From: Gemmatimonadota bacterium
GTDB taxonomy: Bacteria; Gemmatimonadota; Gemmatimonadetes; Longimicrobiales; Gaopeijiaceae
DNA length: 64,000 nucleotides
Assembly: GCA_028874995.1 (NCBI GenBank)
Contig: JAPPGM010000161.1
Coordinates: 17,264-81,263 of the forward strand
Reading direction: 5' to 3'
Part shown: positions 49,083-58,734 of the stretch, piece after piece
Numbering within the stretch: position 1 is the stretch's first letter
Layout: the number at the start of each line of letters is the position of its first letter
Position numbers and translations under genes: made by a program
Notes under the pieces: model-generated
Databases searched by the model: none
Told to the model about the DNA's origin: nothing
Seen by the model: the letters and a program-made list of their open reading frames with translations, nothing else

Positions 49083-50321
49083 ATGCCACAGCTGAAGCCG
49101 ATTCGCTCGGAGAGCGCGTACGAGCAAGCGCTGTCCCGCATCAGGAAGCTCATGGGGGCCGATCCCTCGAGCCCGGAGGGGAGGGAGCTGGATCTCCTCA
49201 CGGACCTCGTCGATCTGTACGAACGAAGACACTATTCGCTGGGCGAGTTGGACCCGGTCGACGCCATTGAACTCCGCATGGAAGAACAAGGCCTGTCTCC
49301 ACACGACCTGGTTTCCTGCATCGGGAGTCCCTCCAGAGTATCGGATGTGTTGGCACGTAAGCGCTCGCTCACCCTGCCAATGGCCCGAGCCTTGAACAGG
49401 CATCTGGGCATCCCCGCCGACGTCTTGCTTCGGGAACCGAAACCTCCGAAAACGTTTGACGACGACCACTGGCGCCGCTTTCCGCTGCGAGCGATGGCCA
49501 ACCGGGGGTGGATTCCGAAAGTTCCGGGCTTGTCCCACCACGCCAAGGAGATCATGGAGAAGTTGCTGGACCGTGCCGGTACGAGTCCTGACAGCGCTGC
49601 GATGTTCAGGCAGACGGGTCTCCGTGCGAACGCGAAAGCCGACTGGCATGCGCTTCAGGCCTGGTGCTGGCAGGCCATGGCGCTTGCGAACCGAGATCAC
49701 CCGGTGGCTGACTACGCTCCCGGCACAGTCACGTTGAAGATGCTGCGTCACGTCGCAAAGTTGAGCAGGCGTCGGGACGGTCCCCGTCGGGCCGATGACT
49801 TTCTGGCAAGCCTCGGGATCCCGTTCGTCACGCTCTCCCACCTGCCTCGCACCTATCTTGACGGCGCGGCGCTTCAGCTTGTCGACGGACGTCCGGTCAT
49901 CGCGCTGACCCTCCGGCACGACCGCGTAGACAACTTCTGGTTCTGTCTGTTGCACGAGCTGGCTCACGTTGGGCGCCACATGGACTACGACAATCCCAGG
50001 ACATTTCTGGATGACCTGTCGCTGCGCCGTGCGGAGCCTTCCGGAGAAGATCCACGGGAAGCGGAAGCGGATGAATGGGCCGAGGAGGCGCTGATACCCC
50101 AGGAGGCGTGGGAGGCAAGCAGTGTCCGAAGTCACCCGACGGCGATGAACGTGCTGCATTTCGCGGACGAAATCGGTGTTCATCCCGCAGTTGTGGCCGG
50201 TAGGATTCGATTTGAGCGCAACAATCTCCGTTTGCTGTCGCAGTTCGTCGGGAGCGGCGAGGTGAGGCGGCAGTTTGCCGACTTCCAGTCTATCGGTTCA
50301 TCGCATAGATCACATAGTTGA
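49083..50321 (+). CDS. HigA-like HTH antitoxin fused to ImmA/IrrE-type metallopeptidase domain
   Basis: N-term MPQLKPIRSESAYEQALSRIRKLMG and HTH DLVSCIGSPSRVSDVLARKRSLTLPMARALNRHLGIPADVLL; C-term FWFCLLHELAHVGRHMD...REAEADEWAEEALIP. Confidence 0.9.
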   Translation: MPQLKPIRSESAYEQALSRIRKLMGADPSSPEGRELDLLTDLVDLYERRHYSLGELDPVDAIELRMEEQGLSPHDLVSCIGSPSRVSDVLARKRSLTLPMARALNRHLGIPADVLLREPKPPKTFDDDHWRRFPLRAMANRGWIPKVPGLSHHAKEIMEKLLDRAGTSPDSAAMFRQTGLRANAKADWHALQAWCWQAMALANRDHPVADYAPGTVTLKMLRHVAKLSRRRDGPRRADDFLASLGIPFVTLSHLPRTYLDGAALQLVDGRPVIALTLRHDRVDNFWFCLLHELAHVGRHMDYDNPRTFLDDLSLRRAEPSGEDPREAEADEWAEEALIPQEAWEASSVRSHPTAMNVLHFADEIGVHPAVVAGRIRFERNNLRLLSQFVGSGEVRRQFADFQSIGSSHRSHS

Positions 50322-51102
50322 CACCGAACTTGTAGGCTTCGTTAGACAGGTCGATGGGATAGTAGCCCATGTCCGAGTACTCCCAGTAGTCGCCGATGTC
50401 GTTGTTGAAGTTGGCGATGACCATCAAACGCCGCTCGGGATCGTTGTTCTCGTGGAGCCCGAGGAAGATCGGAGTGTACTGCTGGAAGGTCGGCGGGGGC
50501 AGGTCCAGGGTCTCGATCTGAAAGAAGGAGTTGAAGATGGGCTCCTCCAGCTCGAGGATGCGGAAGCTGTGGCCGGGGAGGACGACGTTGAAGATGGCCT
50601 CCACGTTCGCCCATTCGCGGTTGCTGCGGAAGTCGTCGAGGATCAGGAATCCGCCCTTCTGAAGGTAGGAGGCGATGTTGTCCAGCTCGGCCTGGGTGGG
50701 TGCCCATCCGCCCGGCTCCGACACGTACGCGATCGGGTAGCTGTGCAGCTCGGGATCGTCGGCGTCGATCACGTTGGTGCCTTCGATGTTGGGGCCCAGC
50801 AGCGTCACCTCGTCGAGGATCTTGATGAAGTTCTCGTCGGCGTAGGGATAGTCGTGGGCCCACCCGGGGTTGCGGCCGCGTCCGAAGCCGCCACTGAAGT
50901 CCCGCCGCCCCGCGTTGAAGCGAACCCGCACGAACGTGAAGGTTCCGTCATAGGGGACGGTGGGGAGCTGCCGGGCGGTTGCATGGGGGATGGTTGCCAC
51001 CGGCTCGACAGCGATTGACCCCGCACGGGCGACGGCGAGCGCCGCCACTCCCGCGGCAAGCGTGCCGAGGCCGGCGAGCAGGGTGACTCTCGGCGCCCTC
51101 AT
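50290..51102 (-). CDS. DUF4159 domain protein
   Basis: FTFVRVRFNAGRRDF...WAHDYPYADENFIKILDEVTLL...GGFLILDDFRSNREWANVEAIFNVVLPG. Confidence 0.87.
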   Translation of the reverse strand: MRAPRVTLLAGLGTLAAGVAALAVARAGSIAVEPVATIPHATARQLPTVPYDGTFTFVRVRFNAGRRDFSGGFGRGRNPGWAHDYPYADENFIKILDEVTLLGPNIEGTNVIDADDPELHSYPIAYVSEPGGWAPTQAELDNIASYLQKGGFLILDDFRSNREWANVEAIFNVVLPGHSFRILELEEPIFNSFFQIETLDLPPPTFQQYTPIFLGLHENNDPERRLMVIANFNNDIGDYWEYSDMGYYPIDLSNEAYKFGVNYVIYAMNR

Positions 51103-53792
51103 CGCCGCGGCCCTCCGCGCCGCAACTCCAGCAGCAGGTCGAGGGCGTCCTCGTAGTTCGGGGCGATCTCCAGCGCCGCGAGGACCGCGCTGCGGGCGGC
51201 CGCGCGATCGCCCTTGAGGTGAAGCAGGCGGGCGATCCGGTAGTGTGCCACCGCCCGGTCGACCGGACGCAGGGCGATGACCGCGCGCCGTTCCGCGATC
51301 GCGCCGTCGAGGTCGCCCACTTCCTCCATGAGCGCGGCCAGGTGCTCGTGATCGGTGATCTCGTAGGGGTGGATGTACGCAAGGTGGCGCAGGACCTCGG
51401 CGGCCCCCGCCCCGTCCCCTCCGCCGCGGAGCAGCCCTGCCAGCGCGACCCGCGCGTCGTAGTGACTCTCGTTGAGCGCGACGATGGCACGGTAGTGCGC
51501 GACGGCCGCCGCCGTGTCGGCTTCCTCTTCGCGAATGCGGCCCAGGAACCAGTGCGCGCCGTCCGGGCCGCCGTACTGGGGGAAGAGCTCGAGCGCGGCC
51601 TCGAAATGCTCCGCGGCCTCGGCGCCGCGACCGTCCCGGAACAGGGCCTGCCCCAGGGCCATGCGGGGCGCGAAACGGCCGGGGTCCCGCGCGACCGCGG
51701 CCTCCAGCGTGGCGATGTCGGGGATGAGATCGGGCAGTGTGATCGCCCCCGTCGCCTCCGCCGCCTCCACCGGCTCCCCACCCACCGACGCGATCGCCGC
51801 CGCGAACCGCTCCTCAAGGAACTCCTCGAAATCCCTGTCGAAGTCCTCCAGATCGACCCCCAGCGCCCGCTCGAAAGCCTCCTCGTTCGTGGCGCCGTCA
51901 CGATACGCATGCAGCATCTCCACGATGGCCGGGAACCCATGCCGCTCCTCGATCACCTCGAAGACGAGCGACGACTGGTAGTAGCTGTCACGTACCTCGC
52001 CCGGATGGCGCGGGCTGGAAAACCCCCTGTCCAGTTCGCTGACCGGCCGCAGTTCGCCCGCCGCCAGCGACGAGACGAAGCTCATCCCCGCCTGGTGGCC
52101 CCAACCCGGATCCGCGATGCGCTGTTCATGCACCGCCAGCCCCTCGGAGAACCACCGCGGCACCTCGCTGTTGGAAACGCCGATGTGGAAGGTGTGCGCG
52201 ATCTCGTGCCAGAGGGTCGAGGCCCAGTTGAATGCGCCCGGGTCGCGCGCCGCGGGCGAATCCATGGCCAGGGCGGGCCCGAAGCTGACTCCCAGCGCCC
52301 CGATCCCCACCAGGCCCACCGTGCGCACCGAGAAATCGGCGTGGCTCGGGTAGACCTCGACGCGGATGAGCTCGTCCGGAGCGTAGCCGTACCGGGCCGA
52401 CATTTCGCGCCAGGCTCGCTCGGCAAGCGACTCCATGTACGGGCCCAGCAGGTCGGCCTCCTCCTTGTGAAGCACGAAGCGGAAGTGAGGCGTCTCGACG
52501 GTGCGGTAGTCCACGAAGGTGTCCAGCAGGTCGAGGGTGTTCTTGAACCAGAGGTTGAAGGGATCGCCCGCAAACGCCTTCTCCAGGTTTTCCCGGCCCT
52601 CCACGACCCGGCCGAGACGAACCTGGTTGAGCCCCATGAGACCCCAACCGGTCCAGCTGTCGGGGTCTACTTCGGTGGCCTCGCGGGCGAAGGCGAGGGC
52701 GTCCTCGTATTTGCGGTGATCGGCGTGCAGTTCGGCGAGGAGGTTGAGGGGTGTGGTGGGGAAGGCGGTGAGGGAACGGACCGTCTCCATGACGGTGCGG
52801 AAGCCCCGGTCGTCGCCGGAGAGGTGGAGGATGGCCGCCTTCGTGCCGAGGGCCTCCAGGTCTGCGGGGTTCGCCTCGAGTGCGCGCTCGGTTTCCTCCA
52901 GCGCCTGGATTCGGTCGCCCTCCAGGAGCCGTAGTCGCGACAGCAGCGTCCGGGCGGGCACCAGGTTGGGGTTGGTGGCGAGGGCCGCCCCGATCGCGCC
53001 GGGCACGTCGCCGCCGCCTTCCAGACGGGCGACCCGCGCAATCCCGAGCAGCGCATCCGGGTGGTTGGGGTTCTCGGCGAGGATGTACTGGAAGGCTTCA
53101 GCCGCCTGCCGCGCGTCGTAGCGTTCCAGAAAGAGTTCGCCGGTGGCGAGCTGTGGGGCGTGGTCGAGGGGGCCGGCCGCGACGGCCTCGTCAAGTGCCT
53201 GCAGCGCGTCGTGCGCGTACTCGTAGTTCCAGCGTGACAGGTAGTGGAGGGCGCGTCCGACTGCCGTGAGTTCAGCTGGTGAGAAATCGCTCCCGTTGTT
53301 GTAGTAGTCGATGAAGCCTTCAAAGAGGGCGCGGGCGGCTTGGCGGTCGCCGTGGCGGTACTCGAGGATGCCGAGTTCGACGCGGGCGCGGGCTCCGGCG
53401 GCGCCGGGTTCGCGAGCGCCCGTTTCCAGTGCCGCGCGCGCGTCGGCGATCCGCCCCACCTCCATGAGCGCGGCCCCCAATAGGGCCCGTGCTCCCGCCA
53501 CCCCCCGCTCCAACCCCCGTTCGGTTGCCTCGACCGCGCCCTTGTAGTCGCCGGTTTCGCGTAGCGCGGTCACCCACCCGGAGAGCGCGGCGGCGTTGCC
53601 TTCAAGGGCCTGTGTCCGCAGGGCTCGCACAGCCTCGTCGTAGCGCCCGGCGCGCAGGGCCTCGAAGCCGGGTGCTTCCTGGGCGGCAGCGGGGACCAGC
53701 GCGGCGGCGGCGCTCGCCAGCACCAGGAGGGCGGTCAAGGCGCGCGGCCCGCACGGGCGACGGAGACTGGACGCGTTTGAACCGAAGGGCAT
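51099..53792 (-). CDS. TPR-repeat protein with gluzincin-type peptidase domain
   Basis: Multiple TPR-like repeats; HEIAHTFHIGVSNSEVPRWFSEGLAVHEQR (HExxH...E); likely start 53792. Confidence 0.82.
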   Translation of the reverse strand: MPFGSNASSLRRPCGPRALTALLVLASAAAALVPAAAQEAPGFEALRAGRYDEAVRALRTQALEGNAAALSGWVTALRETGDYKGAVEATERGLERGVAGARALLGAALMEVGRIADARAALETGAREPGAAGARARVELGILEYRHGDRQAARALFEGFIDYYNNGSDFSPAELTAVGRALHYLSRWNYEYAHDALQALDEAVAAGPLDHAPQLATGELFLERYDARQAAEAFQYILAENPNHPDALLGIARVARLEGGGDVPGAIGAALATNPNLVPARTLLSRLRLLEGDRIQALEETERALEANPADLEALGTKAAILHLSGDDRGFRTVMETVRSLTAFPTTPLNLLAELHADHRKYEDALAFAREATEVDPDSWTGWGLMGLNQVRLGRVVEGRENLEKAFAGDPFNLWFKNTLDLLDTFVDYRTVETPHFRFVLHKEEADLLGPYMESLAERAWREMSARYGYAPDELIRVEVYPSHADFSVRTVGLVGIGALGVSFGPALAMDSPAARDPGAFNWASTLWHEIAHTFHIGVSNSEVPRWFSEGLAVHEQRIADPGWGHQAGMSFVSSLAAGELRPVSELDRGFSSPRHPGEVRDSYYQSSLVFEVIEERHGFPAIVEMLHAYRDGATNEEAFERALGVDLEDFDRDFEEFLEERFAAAIASVGGEPVEAAEATGAITLPDLIPDIATLEAAVARDPGRFAPRMALGQALFRDGRGAEAAEHFEAALELFPQYGGPDGAHWFLGRIREEEADTAAAVAHYRAIVALNESHYDARVALAGLLRGGGDGAGAAEVLRHLAYIHPYEITDHEHLAALMEEVGDLDGAIAERRAVIALRPVDRAVAHYRIARLLHLKGDRAAARSAVLAALEIAPNYEDALDLLLELRRGGPRR

Positions 53793-53922
53793 CCACGAAA
53801 GGTGCACTTTGGGGGGGCGAGGCGCCACAACCACACCTTTGGCATGCCGGTCAGATGCGGGTGTCACCTCTGGCCGGGAAGGGCGGCCCCTTCTTCGGAG
53901 CGAACGAACCGGGAATCTCGTC

Positions 53923-54798
53923 TTACCGTCTTACGTTTTTCTGTTCGTTCGATATATCGTCTTGCATCATTGCAGAACGGTCACCGGCTGCATCAGATGC
54001 CTGGTCCATGTGCGGGGCCGCCGGTGTCGCATCGTCAGCCGACTCCGGCGAGGCTTCGGCATCCCGCACGGCCGCCGCCCGCGCCATCGCCACGTCCTGG
54101 GCCCGGGCGAGTGCGGCGAGCACGCTCTTGACCGACGGCTCGCCGTCCGGGAACCTGCCTGGTTGTCCTGTCATTTGCACTCTCCACATCGGTAGGTACT
54201 TGGGGCCTCGGTCGGCTGTGTTTCGGGGCGAGTCGCGGTTACCGCGGGCCATTGATCGCCCGTCAAGGCGCGGCTCGCGGACCCCTTGCCATCCCGGTGA
54301 TTCCTGGAGGAGGACCGACGGACGCACCGAATTGTGATAGACTAGCCATTCGTCGGCAATATCCCGGTAGAGGTCGAGGAAGTTCGTCCAACTCCGAACA
54401 AAGCGGCGGCGCACCACGGCGTCCGGGATGTCGTGACCACCTTCCTTGACTCGCTGGACGACCCGCTCGACGGCGTACTCCGCCGACGGCAGACGAAGGT
54501 AGATGATCGCGAGACGGTAACCCCTCGCTTGCCAGCGCCTGATCCTCGCGGCGTAGGCGCGTCCACTCAGGGTGGTCTCGACGGCAAAGTCCGTCCCGCT
54601 GGCGGCATATGCTTCCATTTGGCGAAGCGCGATCCGACCGGCTTCCTGCGCGACTGCGGCCGGGTTCTCGGGATTGAGTGCCGCCGCGATGTCGTCGCCA
54701 TTCACGAAGGGCCGTCCCGCCCCCTCCCGCTTCAGGTACTCGGCCGCAAACGTCGACTTTCCCGCGCCGTTCGGCCCCGCGATCACGATGATCCTCAC
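53923..54798 (-). CDS. Zeta-toxin family P-loop kinase-like protein with C-terminal extension
   Basis: MRIIVIAGPNGAGKSTFAAEYL (Walker A), FVNGDDIAAALNPENP, FAVETTLSGRAYAARIRRWQARGYRLAIIYLRL; GTG start overlapping an upstream TGA. Confidence 0.85.
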   Translation of the reverse strand: MRIIVIAGPNGAGKSTFAAEYLKREGAGRPFVNGDDIAAALNPENPAAVAQEAGRIALRQMEAYAASGTDFAVETTLSGRAYAARIRRWQARGYRLAIIYLRLPSAEYAVERVVQRVKEGGHDIPDAVVRRRFVRSWTNFLDLYRDIADEWLVYHNSVRPSVLLQESPGWQGVREPRLDGRSMARGNRDSPRNTADRGPKYLPMWRVQMTGQPGRFPDGEPSVKSVLAALARAQDVAMARAAAVRDAEASPESADDATPAAPHMDQASDAAGDRSAMMQDDISNEQKNVRR

Positions 54799-54896
54799 TC
54801 ATCCACCTCCGCCGTCCCCAACATCTCCCCCACCGAGATCCTCATGCGGGTCGCTTCCAACCAATCGTGGGATCTTCTCACGTGCGCAAGGTGCAT
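54795..54896 (-). CDS. Possible 33-aa microprotein translationally coupled to the zeta-like gene
   Basis: MHLAHVRRSHDWLEATRMRISVGEMLGTAEVDE; stop overlaps the GTG start of the zeta gene (GTGA). Confidence 0.35.
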   Translation of the reverse strand: MHLAHVRRSHDWLEATRMRISVGEMLGTAEVDE

Positions 54897-55098
54897 TTCA
54901 TGATGACGTTGGATCGAATCTACCATTTGATAGTCTGACGGCGACAACGAATTTATGCGCCCGCCCGAGTGGGGGATGGTCGTCTTATGAGTATTTCATC
55001 GATTCGATCATACATCTTGCGTTTGTCTATTCGATGACTGTAGTGTCTTACCAGTCCGTTTCGCCGATTCATCCAATTCCGCCACCTGGAGACCCCCC

Positions 55099-55305
55099 AT
55101 GACCATCGTCACCCTCTCCTCCCGCTACCAGATCGTCATCCCCAAGGATGTCCGCGAGCAGCTCTCGCTACAGCCCGGACAAAAGGTGCAGGCACTCCCC
55201 TTCAAGGGCCGCGTCGAGCTGATCCCCCTGGAACCGATCGAAGTCGCGCGCGGTTTCGTTCGCGGCATCGACACCACCGTCCCACGCGAAGGAGGCCGCG
55301 CATGA
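55099..55305 (+). CDS. AbrB/SpoVT-type antitoxin
   Basis: MTIVTLSSRYQIVIPKDVREQLSLQPGQKVQALPFKGRVELIPLE. Confidence 0.92.
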   Translation: MTIVTLSSRYQIVIPKDVREQLSLQPGQKVQALPFKGRVELIPLEPIEVARGFVRGIDTTVPREGGRA

Positions 55306-55718
55306 ACGTCGTCGACTCCTCGGCCTGGCTGGAGTACTTCGGCGACGGACCCAACGCGGGCGAGTTCGCCGAAGCGATCGCCGACACCGAGCGCCTGATC
55401 GTCCCGGCGGTCACCCTCTTCGAGGTCTTCAAGAGTATCCGCCTCCAGCGCGACCTCGACGCGGCTCTCTACGCCGTCGCCCACATGCAAAGCGGACGCG
55501 TGGTCGACCTCGACGCACACCTCGCGGTCGCAGCCGCCGAACTGAGCGCGGAGTCGGGACTGCCGATGGCGGACAGCGTAATCCTGGCGACGGCCCGGCG
55601 GGAAGACGCGGTGCTCTGGACGCAGGACGCCAACTTCGCGGGGATGGACGGGGTGGAGTACCGGACGGCGAATGTGCGGGGCCGGCGGCACCGCAAGCGA
55701 GCGTCTTTCGGGGAGTAG
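55302..55718 (+). CDS. PIN-domain VapC-like toxin
   Basis: MNVVDSSAWLEYFGDGPNAGEFAEAI...LPMADSVILATARREDAVLWTQDANF; ATGA overlap with antitoxin. Confidence 0.93.
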   Translation: MNVVDSSAWLEYFGDGPNAGEFAEAIADTERLIVPAVTLFEVFKSIRLQRDLDAALYAVAHMQSGRVVDLDAHLAVAAAELSAESGLPMADSVILATARREDAVLWTQDANFAGMDGVEYRTANVRGRRHRKRASFGE

Positions 55719-55723
55719 CCGCC

Positions 55724-56947
55724 CTACGGCTTCACAATGCTCGCCCGCACCACGTACAGCACCCCGATCTCATCATACGTGGCGCCGTAGAGTACCCCGT
55801 CGCGCACGATCGGGGCGGGAATCGAATAGTGCAGATCGAAGGGCAGCCGGAGCATGCCCAGATAGCGACCCTCGTCGTCGAAGAGATCGAAGAGGCGGCC
55901 CACGTCGTCCTCGTCGTCAGCCGGGACCTGCCGCTCGACCCAGGTGTTCCGGTCGTCGTCGATGAAGAATGAAACCGTGGAAGGCTTGGACCCGGGGAAC
56001 TTCGACCGATCGATCTGCCCGCCCTGGCTGGTGAACCACTCAAGGCGGTCGACAGCCTGATCCCGCTCCTCGTCCGTCACCGGAATGGGTTGATGGTCCT
56101 TCGTAATCGTCCGCAGCACCTTCCCATCGATCGTCATCTCGGTCAACTGATAGCGTCCGGTCAGGAGCGTCCACACGGTGCCCGTCGGCGAGAAGCGCCA
56201 GGTCATGTATTCCTGGAAGGGGACCCCGGCGCGCACGGTGGACGAGCCGTCCTCGCTGACGTTTTCGAAGAACTCGCCTTCCACCGGATCCTCGGGAAGG
56301 GAGATCGTATCGATCGGGTTGTACGACTGGTCGAACCGTGCCATCGTGCGCATGCCACCGGTCGGAATCAGGACATTGTAGCGGCCCATCGGGTCGAATC
56401 CTCCGGGGTAGGGCTTGACGACGAAGCCTCCGTCGGTCCGTTCCTGTCTCAGAAACGTCCCTGCCGTGTCGAAGATCGAGACGCGGCCCTGGCCCAGCCC
56501 CATCACCCAGATCTCGCCGTTGCGCGAGAGATCGACCGAACCGGCCTGCGTGAACTCCCCCGGTCCCTCTCCCTTCCTGCCCACCGTTCGGACGAACGCA
56601 CCTTCCGAGTCGAAGACGCGGACCTCCTGCGCCTGGTCGTCAAGTATGAAAATCCGTCCCCATGCATCGACGTCGAAGGACCAGATACTACCGAACAGAT
56701 CGGGTCCCTCGCTCATCGCCTGGCCGATCCGCAGGTCCTCGACCACCTGCCACGCCTCCTCCGGCGTCCAGAGCGGATCGGCGGTGTTATGGACGACGAT
56801 CTCGCCGGAAGGCAGGGTGTCGATGGTGCCGGACCAGGGGCCGACCGTGTCGGAGCCGGAACCGCAGGCCGTCAGGAGGAGCGCGACGGCTGTGGCCGGC
56901 GTGGGGTGGAGGGGTTTTCGGGTGGGGGACATGGTGATGGTCGGCAT
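55724..56947 (-). CDS. Six-bladed beta-propeller lipoprotein (pair member 1)
   Basis: Lipobox VALLLTACGSGSD; FILDDQAQEVRVFDSEGAFVRTVGRKGEGPGEF. Confidence 0.83.
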   Translation of the reverse strand: MPTITMSPTRKPLHPTPATAVALLLTACGSGSDTVGPWSGTIDTLPSGEIVVHNTADPLWTPEEAWQVVEDLRIGQAMSEGPDLFGSIWSFDVDAWGRIFILDDQAQEVRVFDSEGAFVRTVGRKGEGPGEFTQAGSVDLSRNGEIWVMGLGQGRVSIFDTAGTFLRQERTDGGFVVKPYPGGFDPMGRYNVLIPTGGMRTMARFDQSYNPIDTISLPEDPVEGEFFENVSEDGSSTVRAGVPFQEYMTWRFSPTGTVWTLLTGRYQLTEMTIDGKVLRTITKDHQPIPVTDEERDQAVDRLEWFTSQGGQIDRSKFPGSKPSTVSFFIDDDRNTWVERQVPADDEDDVGRLFDLFDDEGRYLGMLRLPFDLHYSIPAPIVRDGVLYGATYDEIGVLYVVRASIVKP

Positions 56948-57023
56948 CGGCTTGGCACCTTGATCGGGGAAGCGAACGCACCGGGGCCGGTCGCAGCTTG
57001 TCGGCTCCGCGCCCGCGGTGGGA

Positions 57024-57039
57024 CGTTTCAGCTGAAACG
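57024..57039. promoter_or_regulatory. 16-bp palindrome upstream of propeller pair member 1
   Basis: CGTTTCAGCTGAAACG, perfect palindrome, 77 bp upstream of the ATG. Confidence 0.6.
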
Positions 57040-57110
57040 CGATGGGCGGAGAATCGTGGGTACTGCTTTGACGCTCGCGCGGGCCGAAGGGTTTACACCA
57101 ATGACCCGCT

Positions 57111-58295
57111 CTACGGACCGGGCCCGTTGTTTGCGGAGGAGTTCCCGGGCTTCACGATCCTGGCCCGCACCAGGTACACCACCCCGAGTTCGTCACTGGT
57201 ACCGCCGTAGAGGACGCCGTCGCGCACGATCGGTTCGCGGATCGACGATACCAGCTCGAAGGGGAGCCTGAGCGTGCCGAGATAGCGACCCTCCACCTCG
57301 AAGACATCGAAGAGACGGCCCTCATCCTGCTGGGCGGCGGCCGCAACCCGTTGCTCGACCCAGAGGTTCCCTTCGTCGTCGACGAAAAAGGAAGTCGTGG
57401 CAGGTTTGGTCTCGGGGAACTTCGACATGTCGATCTGCCCGCCCTGGCTGGTGAACCACTCGAGGTCCCGCACGGCTTCTTTCCGGTCTTCGTCCGTCAC
57501 CGGTATCGGCTCGTGATCCTTGGTCACCGTTCGCAGCACGTCGCCGCCGGTCGTCATCTCCGTCAACTCGTACCGGGCGGTCAGCAGCGTCCAGACGGTG
57601 CCCGTGGGCGAGACGCGCCAGTGCATCGAGCCCTGAAAGGGAACCGACACGCTCGATCTCGGCGTCTCAAAGAAATCGCGTTCCACGGGATTCTCGGGTA
57701 TGGGGATCGTGTCGATCGCGTTGTAGGACTGGTCGAAGCGGGCCAGCACTCTGTTGCCCTCGGACCGGATCAGGATGTTGTAGCGGCCCATCGCGTCAAA
57801 CCCTCCGGGGTAGGGCTTCACCATCCAACCGCCGGTGTTCGTACGCTCCTGTCTCAGGTAGGTGCCGGTCGTGTCGAAGATCGAGAGGCGTCCCCCAATC
57901 ATATCCATCACCCAGATCTCGCCGCTCCGGGACAGGTCGACGGAGACTGCCCCGGTGAACTCGCCCGGTCCCTCGCCCCTGCTGCCGACCGTTCGCACGA
58001 ACTCACCGCCGGAGTCGAAGATGCGGACCTCCTGCGCCTGATCGTCGAGGACGAAGATCCGGCCCCACGCATCGACGTCGAAGGAGTAGATGGCCCCGAA
58101 CAGATCGGGACCTTCGCTCAGGGCTCTCCCGATCCTCAGATCCTCGACAACCTGCCACGCCTCCTCCGGTGCCCAGAGCGGCTCATCGGTATTGTGAACG
58201 ACTTCGGCCGCCGGGTCGGATCCGGAGCCGCAGGCCGTGAGTAGCAGCGTGAGGGTTGCGGCGGATATTCCGCGGGCTTGGGTTGGCATCGGCAT
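57111..58295 (-). CDS. Six-bladed beta-propeller lipoprotein (pair member 2)
   Basis: Lipobox LTLLLTACGSGSD; FVLDDQAQEVRIFDSGGEFVRTVGSRGEGPGEF; tandem paralogue of 55724..56947. Confidence 0.83.
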   Translation of the reverse strand: MPMPTQARGISAATLTLLLTACGSGSDPAAEVVHNTDEPLWAPEEAWQVVEDLRIGRALSEGPDLFGAIYSFDVDAWGRIFVLDDQAQEVRIFDSGGEFVRTVGSRGEGPGEFTGAVSVDLSRSGEIWVMDMIGGRLSIFDTTGTYLRQERTNTGGWMVKPYPGGFDAMGRYNILIRSEGNRVLARFDQSYNAIDTIPIPENPVERDFFETPRSSVSVPFQGSMHWRVSPTGTVWTLLTARYELTEMTTGGDVLRTVTKDHEPIPVTDEDRKEAVRDLEWFTSQGGQIDMSKFPETKPATTSFFVDDEGNLWVEQRVAAAAQQDEGRLFDVFEVEGRYLGTLRLPFELVSSIREPIVRDGVLYGGTSDELGVVYLVRARIVKPGNSSANNGPGP

Positions 58296-58368
58296 GTGGT
58301 TCCTCGATCCGGAGAGTGAACGTGACCGGCTGGACGGAGCCGTTCACCCCCCCAAAGCCTCGGAAGGA

Positions 58369-58384
58369 CGTTTCAACTGAAACG
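58369..58384. promoter_or_regulatory. Near-palindrome upstream of propeller pair member 2
   Basis: CGTTTCAACTGAAACG, 74 bp upstream of the ATG; same GACGTTTCARCTGAAACGCGA block as at 57023. Confidence 0.6.
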
Positions 58385-58734
58385 CGAAGCGCGCAAGGTC
58401 GCGGTATCGCCTGGCAGTCCGTGGACAAAGCCATCGCCGACCAAGCGGCGAGGCGCCTGGCCGACAAGGCGTCGTCGCGCGCGATGACGCGCGGCTCAAG
58501 CACTGGTGCCGGAACAAGCGAGTAGGCCACGCGGGCGGTTACCATAGCGTAAATTGGCAGAATGCGGACTTGGAGGCGTTGCAGGAGGCCGTGTCGCGGG
58601 GTTGCAGGAGGATGAACAAGGATTTCGGGGCCGGTTTTTCCGGCTGTCCCGAGGTGGTTTTGGCCGCGAGCGACACCCGTCCAAGTGGAGGTTCGGCGGG
58701 GCGCACGAGGGGGGTTACGGGGCTGTGCGGCGTC

